This document shows positions 44,218 to 56,716 of a stretch of 64,000 nt of DNA, piece after piece. Numbering within the stretch: the stretch's first letter is position 1; each line of letters starts with the position of its first letter. Source of the stretch: Stenogyne calaminthoides (lineage: Eukaryota > Streptophyta > Magnoliopsida > Lamiales > Lamiaceae); contig JBBCBC010000031.1 of the NCBI GenBank assembly GCA_037126765.1, forward strand, positions 4,969,638-5,033,637, in the 5' to 3' direction. A program made the position numbers and the translations under genes. Below the pieces are notes generated by a model. It ran no database searches, was not told the origin of the DNA, and was given only the letters and a program-made list of their open reading frames with translations.

Positions 44218-47200
44218 TCAGATCTCTATTGTCCTCTGGCTAGGAGGGATCTCAAAGATCTTATACATTCTTTGCAGAAGTTCCCTCAGCCTGTCTTCTT
44301 CGATGATATCTCCTCTATCAGCAAAATCGAAGAATAGCTTCTTGAATGCGACTAGATAAAATGTCTGATTTGATTTGAGAGGTGAGATTATGGGCTCAGA
44401 TCTGGGTGCAGTTGGCACCAGCGTCATGATTTTGCCCTCGTGCATCGCCACTTTGTTGAAATCATCATATTTCGCCTCCAACCAATTCAGAAAGTCAGCA
44501 TCAAACTTACCTTGTTCTTCTTCTTCTGGCATCTTCTAAAGGATATACACGTCAACCAGCCAATCAATCTTGATCCTGTTCCATTCTGGAACCAGGTCCT
44601 AACGGCATACCAGAATACTCAACATCGGAGCAGGCAAGGCTCTTTCTTCCCAGTCCATTTCTTCAGCTGCAGCAGCTTTCAATCTTTGTCGCCTAACATA
44701 CCTCCTATTCAGTCCAGCTGCATCCAGGAGCTTCTTTCTTTTGATTTCTTCATCAATCACTTTCTGTCTCCTGGCTCGCTCTTCTTGTTCTCTGATCTGT
44801 TCTTTGCCTAGCAGCATTTCTGATCTGGTAACAACTATTTTCTGGATCGGTCTCTTCACTTTTTTTCCTTTCAGTTGTTTCCTTGATTGAGCTTCTGCTT
44901 CAGCAGCTTCTTCTGCCTCCAGCTTCTTTACAAGTTCAAGGATTCTTGCTTGATCTTCTGCATTGATTCTCTTCTGAACAGATGAGGAAAAGTCCTCAAT
45001 CTTATCTACTCGTGCATTCAACTCTCCCATAGAGGTTTTCTGTTCATATAAAGCCTTGTCTTGAATTTCCAGTTGCCTACTGTGTTCCTCGATTGTTGAG
45101 AACATCTCAGCAAATTTTGTATCCTGAACCTCAGCAGAAACTCTCTCAGGGAACTGAGCAGTAATTATGGCAAGAGAACTAACCTGCTTTTATCAAGAGG
45201 TCTCAACCTGTTTTTCTGGTTCACTTCCTTTTCCCCCTTTTTGGTTGCATCAAAAAGGTTGCCAAACTTACGCTCCAGGTTTCCAAACTGTCTTAACATT
45301 TCTTGCTTCAGCTCCTCCACCTCCAAGGGATTGATTTGAACAGTTGAGGCAGATGGAGCTAGTCCAAGCATTCTGGTTACAGCATTTTCCAGTGCAGTTC
45401 TGGCCTTAGACATGGAAACTTCGAATCTCCTCCAAGCAGCATCGAAGCTAATGTTATCTTTCATTAGAGATTTGTACACTTCTTCCAGCAAAATTCTGAT
45501 CTCAGAAAGTGAAGAGACTTCAGCTCCATGTTTATCAGCTAACAACTCAATGCGTTTCATTTCCTTTTCGGCCACTTCAGAATGCAAGGCAAGTTGTTTC
45601 TCAGTCATGTTATTTCTCTCATATTCTACTAACTGCTTGGTCCTTTCTTCCATCTGATTCATCAAATTTGTCGCCAGTGTATTGAATTGTGCTTCAACAG
45701 ATACCTTCACTCCATCTTGAATAGTCTTCGAAAGATGATCTAGGGTTTCAAGTGGAATGACGACCGTTCTCTCAGATGTTCATGCCTCACCAGCTAGGGT
45801 CTCATCTGCTTCACCCTCAACTGGTTCATCGGCAGCTTGCTCAGATTCAGTATATTGCTGAGCAATCTCCCATACCATCTGATCTGTTTCTTCAACATCT
45901 GGATAACCCATTTTCCTGTTGATCAACCAACTGATATCATCATCTGAAGCCAGCTCTACATCACTGTTTACTCTTGCTAGTTGCTTCATCTTTAACTCCA
46001 TAACAACAAATTCAGCTTGACCCAAGACTTCCAGAATAATAAAAAAATCTTCAATTTCTTGTAGCCGGATATCCCTCCAAAACATGATACCTGCTACCTA
46101 TTGTCTGACACCTGGGTGTTCTACGAGATGAGAAAAGTTCTTGTTCAGGTAGTTCTCAACTCGTCACCTTAGAAACTTTATTGCAGGGTGAACTTGTTCA
46201 GGAGAATCAGCTCAATCATGAATCTGGTGTTGAAAGGATTGTGGGTTACCAATACAAACATCGCCTTCTGCTTGTCTATTTGAATCGGTGAAGATGATTT
46301 TTCTGGTTGCTCAGGCTGGGCTATTTCTGGTTGTGGTTGTTCCGGTGGAGTTTGTTCTGGTTGAGCTGCAAGGCAAGTTGTTTCTTAGTCATGTTATTTC
46401 TCTCATATTCTACTAACTGCTTGGTCCTTTCTTCCATCTGATTCATCAAATTTGTCGCCAGTGTATTGAATTGTGCTTCAACAGATACCTTCACTCCATC
46501 TTGAATAGTCTTCGAAAGATGATCTAGGGTTTCAAGTGGAATGACGACCGCCCTCTTAGATGTTCATGCCTCACCAGCTAGGGTCTCATCTGCTTCACCC
46601 TCAACTGGTTCATCGGCAGCTTGCTCAGATTCAGCATATTGCTGAGCAATCTCCCATACCATCTAATTTGTTTCTTCAACATCTGGATAACCCGTCTTCC
46701 TGTTGATCAACCAACTGATATCATCATCTGAAGCCAGCTCTGCATCATTGTTTACTCTTGCTAGTTGCTTCATCTTTAACTCCATAACAACAAATTCATC
46801 TTGACCCAAGACTTCCAGAATAATAAAAAAAATCTTCAATTTCTTGTAGCCGGATATCCGTCCAAAACATGATACCTGCTACCTAGGTGTTCTACGAGAT
46901 GAGAAAAGTTCTTGTTCAGGTAGTTCTCAACTCGTCGCCTTAGAAACTTTATTGCAGGGTGAACTTGTTCAGGAGAATCAGCTCAATCATGAATCTGGTG
47001 TTGAAAGGATTGTGGGTTACCAATACAAACATCGCCTTCTGCTTGTCTATTTGAATCGGTGAAGATGATTTTTCTGGTTGCTCAGGCTGGGCTATTTCTG
47101 GTTGTGGTTGTTCTGGTGGAGTTTGTTCTGGTTGAGCTGCGGGATGTGATTTTCTGATTAGTAAGGGTGATTTGGGTTTTTCTAGTGATGGGGATGGAGA

Positions 47201-48819
47201 TTTTGAGGTAGGGGTAGATGAACGGGGTAGATGCATGGGGTCCTGAGCAGGTTTCTTGAATAATGAGCTCGGGTGAGCAGTATCAGATGGCTCTGACTCT
47301 TCCTGCGCCTCTTCGACTCTCCTTCTCCTTCTTCTCTTTCGCCTTCACCTTCAATGGCCTTTTCTGCCTCCTTTGCAATAGCCATTTCTTTCTCAGCACT
47401 GACTGTGTGCTCTGAACTCACAGTTGTCTATCCACCAACTTCTTCCATAATTGGCTCTTCTGCAACCAATTCTTTCTCAAACTCCAAGATTTCTATATCG
47501 GTATCTTGTTCTTTCAGTCCCTCAGATGGCATACCCGGCTTCTTGGGAAACATAGATGTGAGTTTCTTCTGTATTTTCTCACTCACACCTTTAATTTTGC
47601 GGGATGGTTTGGTGGCCATCTGTTTTCTCTTCATCTTCTGCTTGGGGGGCTGCTTTTGGGCCTCCGATTGTACCGAAGATGCCTGTGCCTTGTCCTTCTT
47701 TGATTTGGGCACATAAGGTACAGGATTGTCATCACGTTGACCTGGAATCTCCACATCCTTCCACATAAGGGCTTTGAATTTAATCAGATATGACTTACGG
47801 CCTTGTTCAAACCATCTGTAATTTGGGAGTTTATCCCCCAGAATGATCGAGACTTTGTGAATGTTGCAGATCTTTGACAAAAAGACCACATTCTTCTCAT
47901 TGACTCCGAATTTGTCTGTTTCTTGTAACAAGCAATGTTTAAACAACCCAAGCCAATTTATGTCTTGAGCTTTCTCAATAATTGCGGTCATCACTAGTTG
48001 CTTCTGCTGAGTCAAGGCATCGGGGCTGATGGATATGCCCAGGATGACTCGAGATACAATCTCAAACAGCAACCTGTACTTCCTTCTCAAATAAGGTTGC
48101 TTGACATTTACCACTTGATCCTTGTTCGCCGGTCTGAGAATGACTCTTTGAACTTACTCCTTGTCACTAACACATGTGCTGTATTCGTTCGGTGCATTCC
48201 TTCCAGATGGAAGTTTGAAGATTCTCCTCAAGTCATCATTTGATACTTCAACCGTTGTTCCTCCTACGGATGACATGAGCTCTTTGTTGTCCGTCTCTTT
48301 CAAATTCCTCAGGAATTCCAATGATTCGTGCATATAGACAGTGTCCAAGTGTCTATAGCAGAGCTGTTCTAGGCCAGAACCTCGTATGCAGTCCAAAATT
48401 TCAAGTGATTCCGGATCGGTGGTGACATTGAAAATCACATATTTCTCATCTATGATGTCTTTAACCATAGATGCGTAGTTGCACACTTCCTCGGGCACAG
48501 ATGAAGTTGCAATTTCTGCATAAAAGGCAAAGACTCAGTTTATGTTGTTATGTGTTGAATACGAATGGTCAAAACCCTACATATAAACAATTCAAAACAT
48601 ATTCAACAACTGTGTAGCCTATAACCATTAGACCTTTAAAAGAGCAATTTTATCAGTAATTTGCAAGTTTATAAGCAAAACACATAAGTATGAACCTCCA
48701 ACCCTAACAAGCATATAGCAAAAATTCATCTTAAAGCAAGTAACAAATACTAGATATGCGAATCGATGTTTGACAATTGAGAAGTTTGAATCGCTAAATG
48801 TAGCCAAGAAGTTTTGCAT
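44218..48819 (-). pseudogene. ORF3, divergent copy with internal duplication (element D)
   Basis: Likely start at 48819 (MQNFLATFSDSNFSIVKHR). It reaches a stop at about 48629 and resumes at 48540. Then LEQLCYRHLDTVYMHESLEF (48400) and an in-register match to the N-terminal domain of C: PYLRRKYRLLFEIVSRVI and DINWLGLFKHCLL (48090-47940). A basic stretch and an acidic/proline region follow, then a coiled-coil/charged region (45710-44620), then the C-terminal domain at 44532-44218 (NQTFYLVAFKKLFFDFADRG). A 0.78-kb tandem duplication lies at 45586-47140. Other frame breaks occur. No membrane segment. Function unknown. Confidence 0.65.
45586..47140 (-). repeat. Tandem duplication inside ORF3 of element D
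   Basis: Two near-identical units, 45586-46369 (784 bp) and 46370-47140 (771 bp). They differ by a 14-base gap at ttgtctgacacctg, one A in a poly-A run and a few substitutions. The edges share the bases tgc, suggesting a microhomology-mediated event. It duplicates the ELKMKQLARVN region and the PEQPQPE-rich stretch. Confidence 0.95.
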
Positions 48820-49425
48820 TTTAAGAGGCTTTCTGGGTATGTTTTGAAGATGAATAATGCGAAAGGTTTTCAGAAAATAGGTTTAGGGTTTAAATAGATA
48901 GGAGGGGAAATATTTTGCAAGAAATCTTGTGTGTACTTGAGTATCCGTGTTTTAAATCGGACGATCAAGATTAAACGGTTTGAAAAGGTTTTGAACATGC
49001 GGTTGAGGATTTTGATTGGCAGACTTTTGGATTTAAAAACGCGTAATAAACGTATTAATACATAAATCCCACGTCCGCATTTAATGCTTGCAGGCATGAC
49101 GTCATAAAGTAATGGGCATAGTAAGATATCATTGAGTAGAATAGGCTTAGATAGAATAAATCAAAAAACATATCCGACTGACTGATATCGTAATCAGTCA
49201 GTTACCACTTGGTCCTGATATGGCTTGCCTGATTGCTGTTGACGTTACTGATTGTTGCCTAATCCTCAGAATTTTCCCAACAATGCCTTTTATCTGATCA
49301 GTTACCAATTGATCTTTCCTTATCAGTTGAAGTTCCCCCTTCAACTGTTATCCATTACCTGATCAGTTCTCAATTGATCTTTTCGTATCATTTGAAGTTC
49401 CTCCTTTAACTGACTTCTTAACTGG
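48820..49425 (-). promoter_or_regulatory. Pol-ORF3 spacer of element D
   Basis: No coding signal. On the minus strand a TATTTAAA box lies at 48889-48896, 70 bases before the likely ORF3 ATG, followed by aaccctaaacc as in the leader of B. The TCAACCGTTG block is only weakly represented. The right part has repeated gatcagt/aactgat units. Confidence 0.35.
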
Positions 49426-52400
49426 TCAGTTTCTTAACCAACTGGTCTTTGAGACCAATCCACCGAAGTATTCAGGTGCATTTTCTCCTAAGTCTAGTAG
49501 TCCTAACTCGACTGATAATTCCCTGAATCTGAATTCAGCTAGTGGCTTGTTTAAGATATCTGCTCTCTGCTTATCGGTATGGATCTTTTCCATTATGATG
49601 TTCTTCTTTTCCACATGATCTCTGATGAAGTGATGTTTGATGTCCACATGTTTGCATCTTGTATGTAGAACTGGGTTCTGTGTGATTGCAATAACACTAT
49701 TACTGTCACAGAATATAGGCACATTCGTAGCTACAATGTTATAATCCCTCAGCTGCTGACTAAGCCAGAGCAGTTGGGAGCTACAGCTTCCTGCGGCCAT
49801 GTATTCTGCTTTAGTAGTAGATGTGGCAACAAATGTCTGTTTCTTTGAAAACCAAGAGATCAGTTTGCTTCCTAAGAACTGACAGGTACCTGAGGTTGAC
49901 TTTCTGACTATCCTGCAACCTCCATAACAGAATCAGAATACCCACTAAGCTCTAGATTATCATCTTATGGGTAGAATAAACCAAGGTTTATTGTCCCTTT
50001 CAGATACTTAAGAATCCGCTTAGTTGCTTCCAGGTGATTTTGCATTGGGTTTGCCTGAAATCTGGCACATACACCTACTGCGAAGGTTATATCTGGTCTA
50101 GTGGCAGTCAGGTATAACAATGATCCAATGAGAGCCCTATATTCTTTCTGATTAGTTTTCTGACCATTCTCGTCTTGATCCATCTTGAAGGAAGTTATCA
50201 TAGGAATTCTGGCAGTTTTGCAATTCTGAATTCCATACTTAGCCAACATATTTATGGTATAATTGGCTTGACAAATGAAAATTACTTCAGTGCTTTGTCT
50301 TACCTGAAGACCTAGAAAATAGTTCATCTGACCTATCATGGACATCTTAAATTTCCCTTGCATCAGTTTGCTGAACTTGTCACATAAGTTCTGATTGGGA
50401 GATCTGAAGATAATGTCGTCCACGTAGATCTGAACCATCAGAATATCATCTCTGTCTTCAATTCTGAACAAGGTTCGGTCTATAAGTCCCATAGTGAACC
50501 CGTTGTCTGTCAAGAACTGGGATAGTGTATCATACCAAGCTCTGGGAGCCTATTTCAGTCCATAAAGAGCCTTCCTTAAAAGGTATACTTGATTACTTGA
50601 TTCAAAACCTGGAGGTTGTTCTACATAAACTTCTTCCACTAGTATTCCCTTTAAGAATGCACTCTTTATGTCCATCTGATACACAGTAAACCCTCTTTGA
50701 GCAGCATAAGCCAGAAATAGCCGAATGGCTTCTAGACGAGCGACTGGTGCAAAGGTCTCATCATAATCAATCCCTTTTGATTGTGAATATCCCTTCGCAA
50801 CAAGTCTTGCCATATTTCTGGTGATGACATTATTCTCATCTCTCTTGTTCTTGAATACCCATTTAGTACCAATCACATCTTGATGAGTTAACCTGTCTAC
50901 AAGTTCCCAAACTTGATTTCTCTCAAACTGCTCTAGTTCTTTTTGCATGGCAAGAATCCAGCTGGCATCTTGTAGAGCTTCTTCTAGTGTGGTGGGTTCC
51001 TTCAAAGACAGATAACAACAATATATTGCACTTTCACCAATCTGATGTCTAGTTTGGACTCGGGCATTAGGATTGCCGATTATCTGGTCAGTCGGATGGT
51101 CTTTCAGCCAAATCCTTCTTTCCTGGTTTATATCAGTTAGGACATCATCATCCTCATCTGATATTGAGTCACTAGAGATTGGAAGAGGTATATTAGTAGG
51201 ATCCACGTGGCATGGACATGTCTCAGCTGATGTTGGAACCATCAGAGGCTGAAGTTTGTCTGCCGGAACATCAGGTGTTCCCCCAGAACCAGAAGGTTCA
51301 GTTGTTACTGTCTCAACTGTACTAGCTTCTTCATCGACAGTTGTACGTACCTTAGGGTCTGACTGACCTAGTGAATCATCAAGATCAAAGTTAGGAACAT
51401 ACACTGTGACATGTTCTGATTTCTTTTCTTTGATGCTCAACTGATCCATTTTCTGAGCATCAGGTACATCTTGTTCTGGTACGGCCTTTTCTGAAGCAGA
51501 TTTCTCCTGATCAGATTTTGACTCATTAAAGACCACAAGAGGTGTTTCTTCCACAACTAGAGTTCGCCTGTTGAATACCCTGAAAGCCTTGCTGGTTGAG
51601 GAATATCCTATGAATATACCCACATTTGACTTAGCTTCAAAGGTTTTCAACTGACTCTTCCTATTGTTGTGAATTAAATACTTGCACCCAAAAATATGGA
51701 AGTAAGAAACACGAGGTTTTCTACCTTCCACAATTCATAGGGTGTTTTGAAGTGAATCTTAGTCAGAGAACATCTTTTCTGAGTGTGACATACAGTTTCT
51801 ACCCAGAAACGGTTTGGGGATGCATGTTCAACCAACATTGTGCGAGCAACTTTGTTGAGTGTTCTATTTCTCCTTTCTGCTACACAATTCTGTTGAGGCG
51901 TTCTTGCGGCTGATGTCTCATGCTGTATTCCAAACTCCTTGAAAAAATATTGACACCTTGTCTGATATGATCTTTACAATACTGACACCTTTCTCATTCT
52001 GTAATCTCTTGAGCAGCTCAGGTATAAAGATAAGTGGTGTACGATCACCAGAGTGTACTTTCATCCATTGAAACTAAGTGGTGTAACTGGTCCAAAAAGA
52101 TCCATATGGAGCAGTTGCAGTACTCTGCTGGATGGAGGTGAAGGAATCCCTTTGAATGAAGCCTTGATTTGCTTTCCATTCTGACATGCGACACATGTCT
52201 AATCCTTAGATAAAACTTCATTCGGGAGACCTTCAACCAAGGACACAGTTGCTATCTTGTTAAGGGTTTTAAAGTTTAGATGACTCATTCTCTTGTGCCA
52301 GAGTCTACTGCTACTTTTGGAGCTCTTAACAATCAGGCATGCATTTCTTGGACAACTGTCACAGTCTACAGTGTAGAGCAAAATCTGTTGAGTAGCTCAA

Positions 52401-52708
52401 TTCTTGATAGTGCATTGATCAGTCAAGAACTCAACACTGAATCCTTTGTCGCAGAATTGTGAAACCGATAACAGGTTGTGCTTTAAACCATAGACATACG
52501 AAACTCCAGAAACCTGTATATCATCATTGACTAAGGTTCCAAATCCTCTGGTAAACCAAAGTTATTGTCACCAAAGAGTACACGTGGGCTTCTTGTTCTA
52601 TGTATGAACTGAGGAGATGATTATTGCCAGTCATTTTCCTTGAGCATCCACTATCGATGGACCATATAGTTGTTGTACACCTCCTTTATTGGCCAAACCC
52701 ATACGAAC
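49426..52708 (-). pseudogene. pol: SIRE pol: PR, IN, RT, RNase H (element D)
   Basis: Protease WSIDSGCSRKMT (about 52675-52640). Pre-integrase LWHKRMSHLNFKTLNK (about 52295). Integrase has LLHMDLFGP near 52100, TSAARTP and VAERRNRT near 51870, so the first Asp and the Glu are kept. A long frame at 51731-50550 covers the linker and RT start. RT continues at 50513-49965 with YVDD at 50415-50426. RNase H ends at 49800-49426 with KIHTDKQRADIL. Breaks lie near 52400, 52200, 51900, 50550 (a stop in KQAPRAW) and 49950-49800. It is the best-preserved integrase/RT pair in the window, but still disrupted. Confidence 0.88.
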
Positions 52709-52722
52709 CTGCAATCAGATCA
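52709..52722 (-). promoter_or_regulatory. Gag stop and splice-acceptor-like site (element D)
   Basis: On the minus strand the gag frame ends VPKA then TGA (52722-52720). Ten bases later follows GATTGCAG|G (AG at 52710-52709). It is equivalent in place to TTTTAG|G in A and TTTTTTAG|G in C. Confidence 0.4.
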
Positions 52723-55241
52723 GGCTTTAGGTACCCCAGTAGGATTGGGTCCTGAGGGGTTAGTGTTACCTTCCGGGATCCAAACAAACAGGGCACTTCT
52801 ATTGTAATCATCAAGATCAGAAGGCCTGATTTGTCTCCCATAAGCATCTACATAATCATACATTTCTTCATGTGCGTTCTGATCAATATGGTTATGAGTG
52901 TGAGCCTTGGATGAATCAGAAGACTTGGAATTTTTCTTGTTAGTTTTTCTGGTTATAAGGTTAGTACGACTGCTTCCATCAAAGATTCATATCTTCTTTG
53001 CACTGATGTTTTAGTCAGGTTACCTTTAGCATGTTGGTTAGGTAGCTTGACCTGATTAGGTTTCAGCTGGGACTGTCCCTTGCGAGATGGTCTAGGCTGA
53101 TACTTAGTCTGCTGATTGGGATGAGGTCTCTTCAGAAGAACTGGGCTCTTATGTTGATTCCTCGGCTGATGTCTGATCAGTTGGGGTTCATTTCTATTCC
53201 CCTTCTTACCAGACACTTGCCTTGCCTGATCAGCTGGTCCTTTTCCCTTACTTGATACAGATTTAATATAATTTGTATCTTTTCCAGAAATTTTCTTTGA
53301 TTCACTTTTTGAAGGTGAAACAGATTGGACATGTGAGGATCCAGAAGGGCCTTCAAACCCAATTCCCTTCTTATCAGTTGGCTTGCGATAGTAGTTGTTT
53401 GAACTTTGAATAGTTTTAGATGAGTTTGTGAAAACTTCTAATTTCTTTCGCAAACTGTCCTCACTAATTTTTAGACTCTTATGAAGTCGGAAGAGTTCAT
53501 CAAACTTAGATTGTAGGACTTTGAGATCATCAGTTTGTTTCAAATTGAGATCTTGTTGTTCCTTAATCTGTTTATCCTGATTAGAGGTACTGACTTTCAG
53601 AACCTCTAGTTCTATAGTCATCTTCTGAACAGTCTCAACTGATTTCAGTTCAGCTGCTCTTCTTATAGCATTATCATTGACAAGCCCAATGTTCTCAGCC
53701 CTTAGCTTGTCGTTCTCAACTTCCACTATCGTATAAGTGTCTACTGCAGCAGAGAGATCATAAAGCAATTGCTCATTGTAGAGCTGCAGGTCAATCTCTC
53801 CAGCAGGTGTGCTCAACACAACAAGTGTGGAAACAAAAAGCACAGAAGGTTTAGAGGATACCTCAGTTTGGTCAGATTCTTTGGCCACGAGACAAATGTC
53901 ATCATCAGATGAGAATATCAGATCGTCGACATCATCATTACTGGTTATCAGGCAGAAATCTTTGACAGATGAATATCCAGAGTCATCTGAAGGTAGATAA
54001 GAGTCATCGATACCAGAAGTGTCTGTAACCATTGCTCTTCTGTCCTTGTACTGTTGCTCTCTTCTATTCTGCTTCTCTTCTCTCTCTTTAGGAGTTAGGT
54101 CAGGGCAGTCGACACTGTAGTGACCTAGTTTCTGACAGTTGAAGCACGCTCCAAAATTCTCAGAATTTCTTCTGCCAGGTGAGTCTCTTCTCCTATATGT
54201 TCTCTCAGGATATTTTCCAGCTTGCCTGTAATCAGAACATCTTTGATCTGATCTATCATCTCGTCTATTGTCCTTACGATCATCTCTCGGTCATCTCTAT
54301 GATCATGTCTCTGATCATCTCTTCTGTCATCAGAACGATTCATTTCTTGTGATCTATCAGTAGATCTTCTATCTCTTACTCTGTTATTCTTGTAATCATG
54401 ATAGACTTTCTGATAGTTTCCCAACTGAACATTTGATCGTTCAAGTTTTCTTGTCAGTAAAGCAATCTCTTCTGCTTGACTCATGATCTTTCCTACTGGT
54501 TCAGTAGATCTTGAACTGCTACTGGTTGCCTGGAATGCAACAACTTTTGTTGTGGTTGATGCAGCTTCAGCAGGTGACTCTTCACCTTCTTCTCGACCTC
54601 TATCAATCAGGTCGAACTCATGAGCTTTCAGACTGAGATACAGGTTGCTCGACTTCATTATTGCAATATCTTGACAATCCTTAATCACAGTAACTTTCAT
54701 GTCCCATTTCTTGGTCAGGGACCTCAGAATCTTGTAGTTAATGTCCTTATCTGACTTTTCGCATCCTAGTGTACGAAGCTTGTTAATACCCTTGGTGATT
54801 CTTCCATCAAGCTGATTAATGGTCTCATTTGGCAACATCTTGAGTTTTTTGAACTTGACGAGTTTAGCTTGCAGTCTGTTATCTTTGATCAGATCATTCC
54901 CTTCACATATCTCAGCCAGAGTATCCCACGTCTCCTTAGCAGTTTCAAGTACTTGGCTTTATCACGAGTATTTTTGTCCAGAGTTTTCATGATGAGATGC
55001 CTGGCAACAGTATCCAGATTTGACAATTTCCTATCTTCAACATCCATCAATGAAGGACTCTTTCTGATTCTCACTCCAGGTGGATGTGCTGGATCACCTC
55101 CTTCAGATGGGTTAAGGTGATAGATGATGATGGGTCCTTGTTTGAGAACTTCCATTGATTGCCTATGTAGATAGTCCAGTCGGCATACTCATTGACAGAG
55201 AACTTAGGCAGATCATGATACATCCCTAATGTGTTATCCAT
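52720..55241 (-). pseudogene. gag: SIRE gag (element D)
   Basis: ATG at 55241 (MDNTLGMYHDLPKFSVNEYADW). A frameshift after about 30 codons leads into GPIIIYHLNPSEGG (55130). The UBN2-type part is 54838-54600 (INYKILRSLTKKWDMKVTVI). An Arg/Asp-rich stretch follows (54400-54200) with a frame change. A complete CCHC zinc knuckle, CFNCQKLGHYSVDC, lies at 54146-54105. A long acidic and coiled-coil frame spans 54032-52953, and a basic Gln/Pro/Lys tail ends VPKA, TGA at 52720. The product would be the particle-forming capsid/nucleocapsid precursor. Only a few breaks interrupt it. Confidence 0.85.
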
Positions 55242-55360
55242 GCTGAATATGTGAGTTAAAAACAGATGAGTTTTAAAAACAGGTTTTTCAAAGATCAGTT
55301 CAAGTAACCACAATGGTTATTTCTCAAGAACCGATGATACTCAAAGCCAGTGGTCCGTAG

Positions 55361-55379
55361 AACCACTGCTCTGATACCA
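55361..55379 (-). other. Primer binding site (tRNA-iMet), element D
   Basis: Minus strand TGGTATCAGAGCAGTGGTT, two bases from the LTR end; perfect match to the plant initiator tRNA site. Confidence 0.92.
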
Positions 55380-55381
55380 CT

Positions 55382-55769
55382 TGTAGGTCCCGATGGGTTT
55401 TGTGTGGTGGAAGAGTAGAGGGAAGGGGTGAATAGACTTCCAAAAAATTTTTGTGATCAGCTTGTAAAGTCAGATAGGTGCTGATAGAGTGCGTGTGAGA
55501 ATCAGTACGATCTGATATCTAACTTACTGATTGCTATAAAGTAAATCAATTTGGTGTCTATCAGGTCAACTGATGTGCGGAAGCAAGTTTTAACCCGTGT
55601 AGGAAAACCAGTTTTGATAAATCAGATTCTAGGTATTCTGAATCAGATTAAATGACAACAGGTTAAACTGATCAGATTTGCTGCTTGGTGCAGAACTGAT
55701 CTATACTTAGAAAATGCATGTTCAGTTAAATATCAGGTAAGTGTGTAGAGTATAAACAGATAAACAACA
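55382..55769 (-). repeat. SIRE element D 5' LTR, partial
   Basis: The LTR end reads GGGACCTACA on the minus strand. Only the last 388 bases are visible because element C inserted at 55770; the remainder should lie beyond C, outside the window. It has no match in the surviving part of D's 3' LTR. Confidence 0.75.
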
Positions 55770-55980
55770 TGTTGGGAGATGAATTTAATAAAGAAGATTT
55801 TGATTAGATCCCAAAACCCCTGAGTATGACATGTTCAGGATAATCTTGATAGATTGAGTAAGGATTCAGTTTAGAGTGTTCAGGATGTTATCTGCACCAT
55901 GTATAGTCAGCAGATATAGATCAGGTTAGATTCTGAAGATTCTGAAGACTCAGTAAGTTTCTGATGATTCTGAAGTCTCA

Positions 55981-56108
55981 GTATGAAACTAAAGAAACTG
56001 AAGACTCAGTATGAAACTGAAGACTCAGTATGAAACTGAGAAACTGAAGACACAGTATGAAACTGAGAAACTGAAGACTCAGTATGAAACTGAGAAACTG
56101 AAGACTCA
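55981..56108 (+). repeat. Tandem repeat in C U3, 27-bp unit
   Basis: Five units starting gtatgaaact, at 55981, 56009, 56028, 56055 and 56082. The last three are 27 bp each and the second is shortened to 19. The repeated gaaactgaagactcag core also occurs in looser form in the other SIRE LTRs. Confidence 0.85.
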
Positions 56109-56706
56109 GTATATCAGTCAGTATATCTCTGAAGACTCAGAAGACTCAGAAGACACTGAAGACTCAGAAGACTGAAGGCTGAAGATACTGAAGCCAAAGA
56201 AGATACTGAAGACACAGTAGTTACTGAAGACTCAGCAATCTACTGAATGCTCAGTATAACCTGAATGTTCCGAGACACTGAATAATATCTATCTGAAGGA
56301 TACAAAACTGAGAAAAATGCGAATACTCAGAAAAATAGATATTGCCCAAGACATTCACATGCAGACAAATGGAACTAAAACTAAGTGTTGTTAAGGTTAT
56401 ATCACTCAGAGATATTAACCAAAAAGAGCCGTTATGTTTGTCTACATTTGCCGAAGACAAAAACCAATCAGAAGAAGACAGTATTGTACATTACTGACAC
56501 TGAAAGCGACAGGTCACTGAAGCATGTCAGTAGTACTATGTTCCAGACTGCAAAAAGTGGTGACTGGCTGCATGAAAGCATATTGCCTAAAACATGCAAG
56601 GGAGTATTCAAACCCTAAAATAGCCGTTCATCAAACACCATAAGAGGAAACTCATGAAGCTATCTCCTCTAACAGATAGTTTTTCAAGAGTGACCTTGGT
56701 GATTGC

Positions 56707-56716
56707 CTATAAATAC
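56707..56716 (+). promoter_or_regulatory. LTR TATA box (element C)
   Basis: CTATAAATAC, same place and sequence as in A and B, followed by aggttacgggaaat. Confidence 0.75.

Larger units (their letters stand above)
43570..55769 (-). mobile_element. SIRE-type Ty1-copia element D
   Basis: Minus-strand order: 5' LTR (55769-55382, cut by element C), primer site, gag, pol, spacer, ORF3, polypurine tract (44080-44067), 3' LTR (from 44066 leftward, incomplete). It belongs to the same lineage as A-C but a more divergent subfamily: gag and ORF3 align only in patches and LTR sequences differ. Integrase and RT catalytic motifs are intact, though there are several frameshifts. Confidence 0.85.

Noticed and set aside
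48510..48700. Intron in ORF3 of element D (donor near GAG|GTTCAT, acceptor TTTTATGCAG)
   Set aside because: Reading phase can be made to fit, but no other copy shows such an intron and the acceptor is only plausible. The stop may simply be decay.
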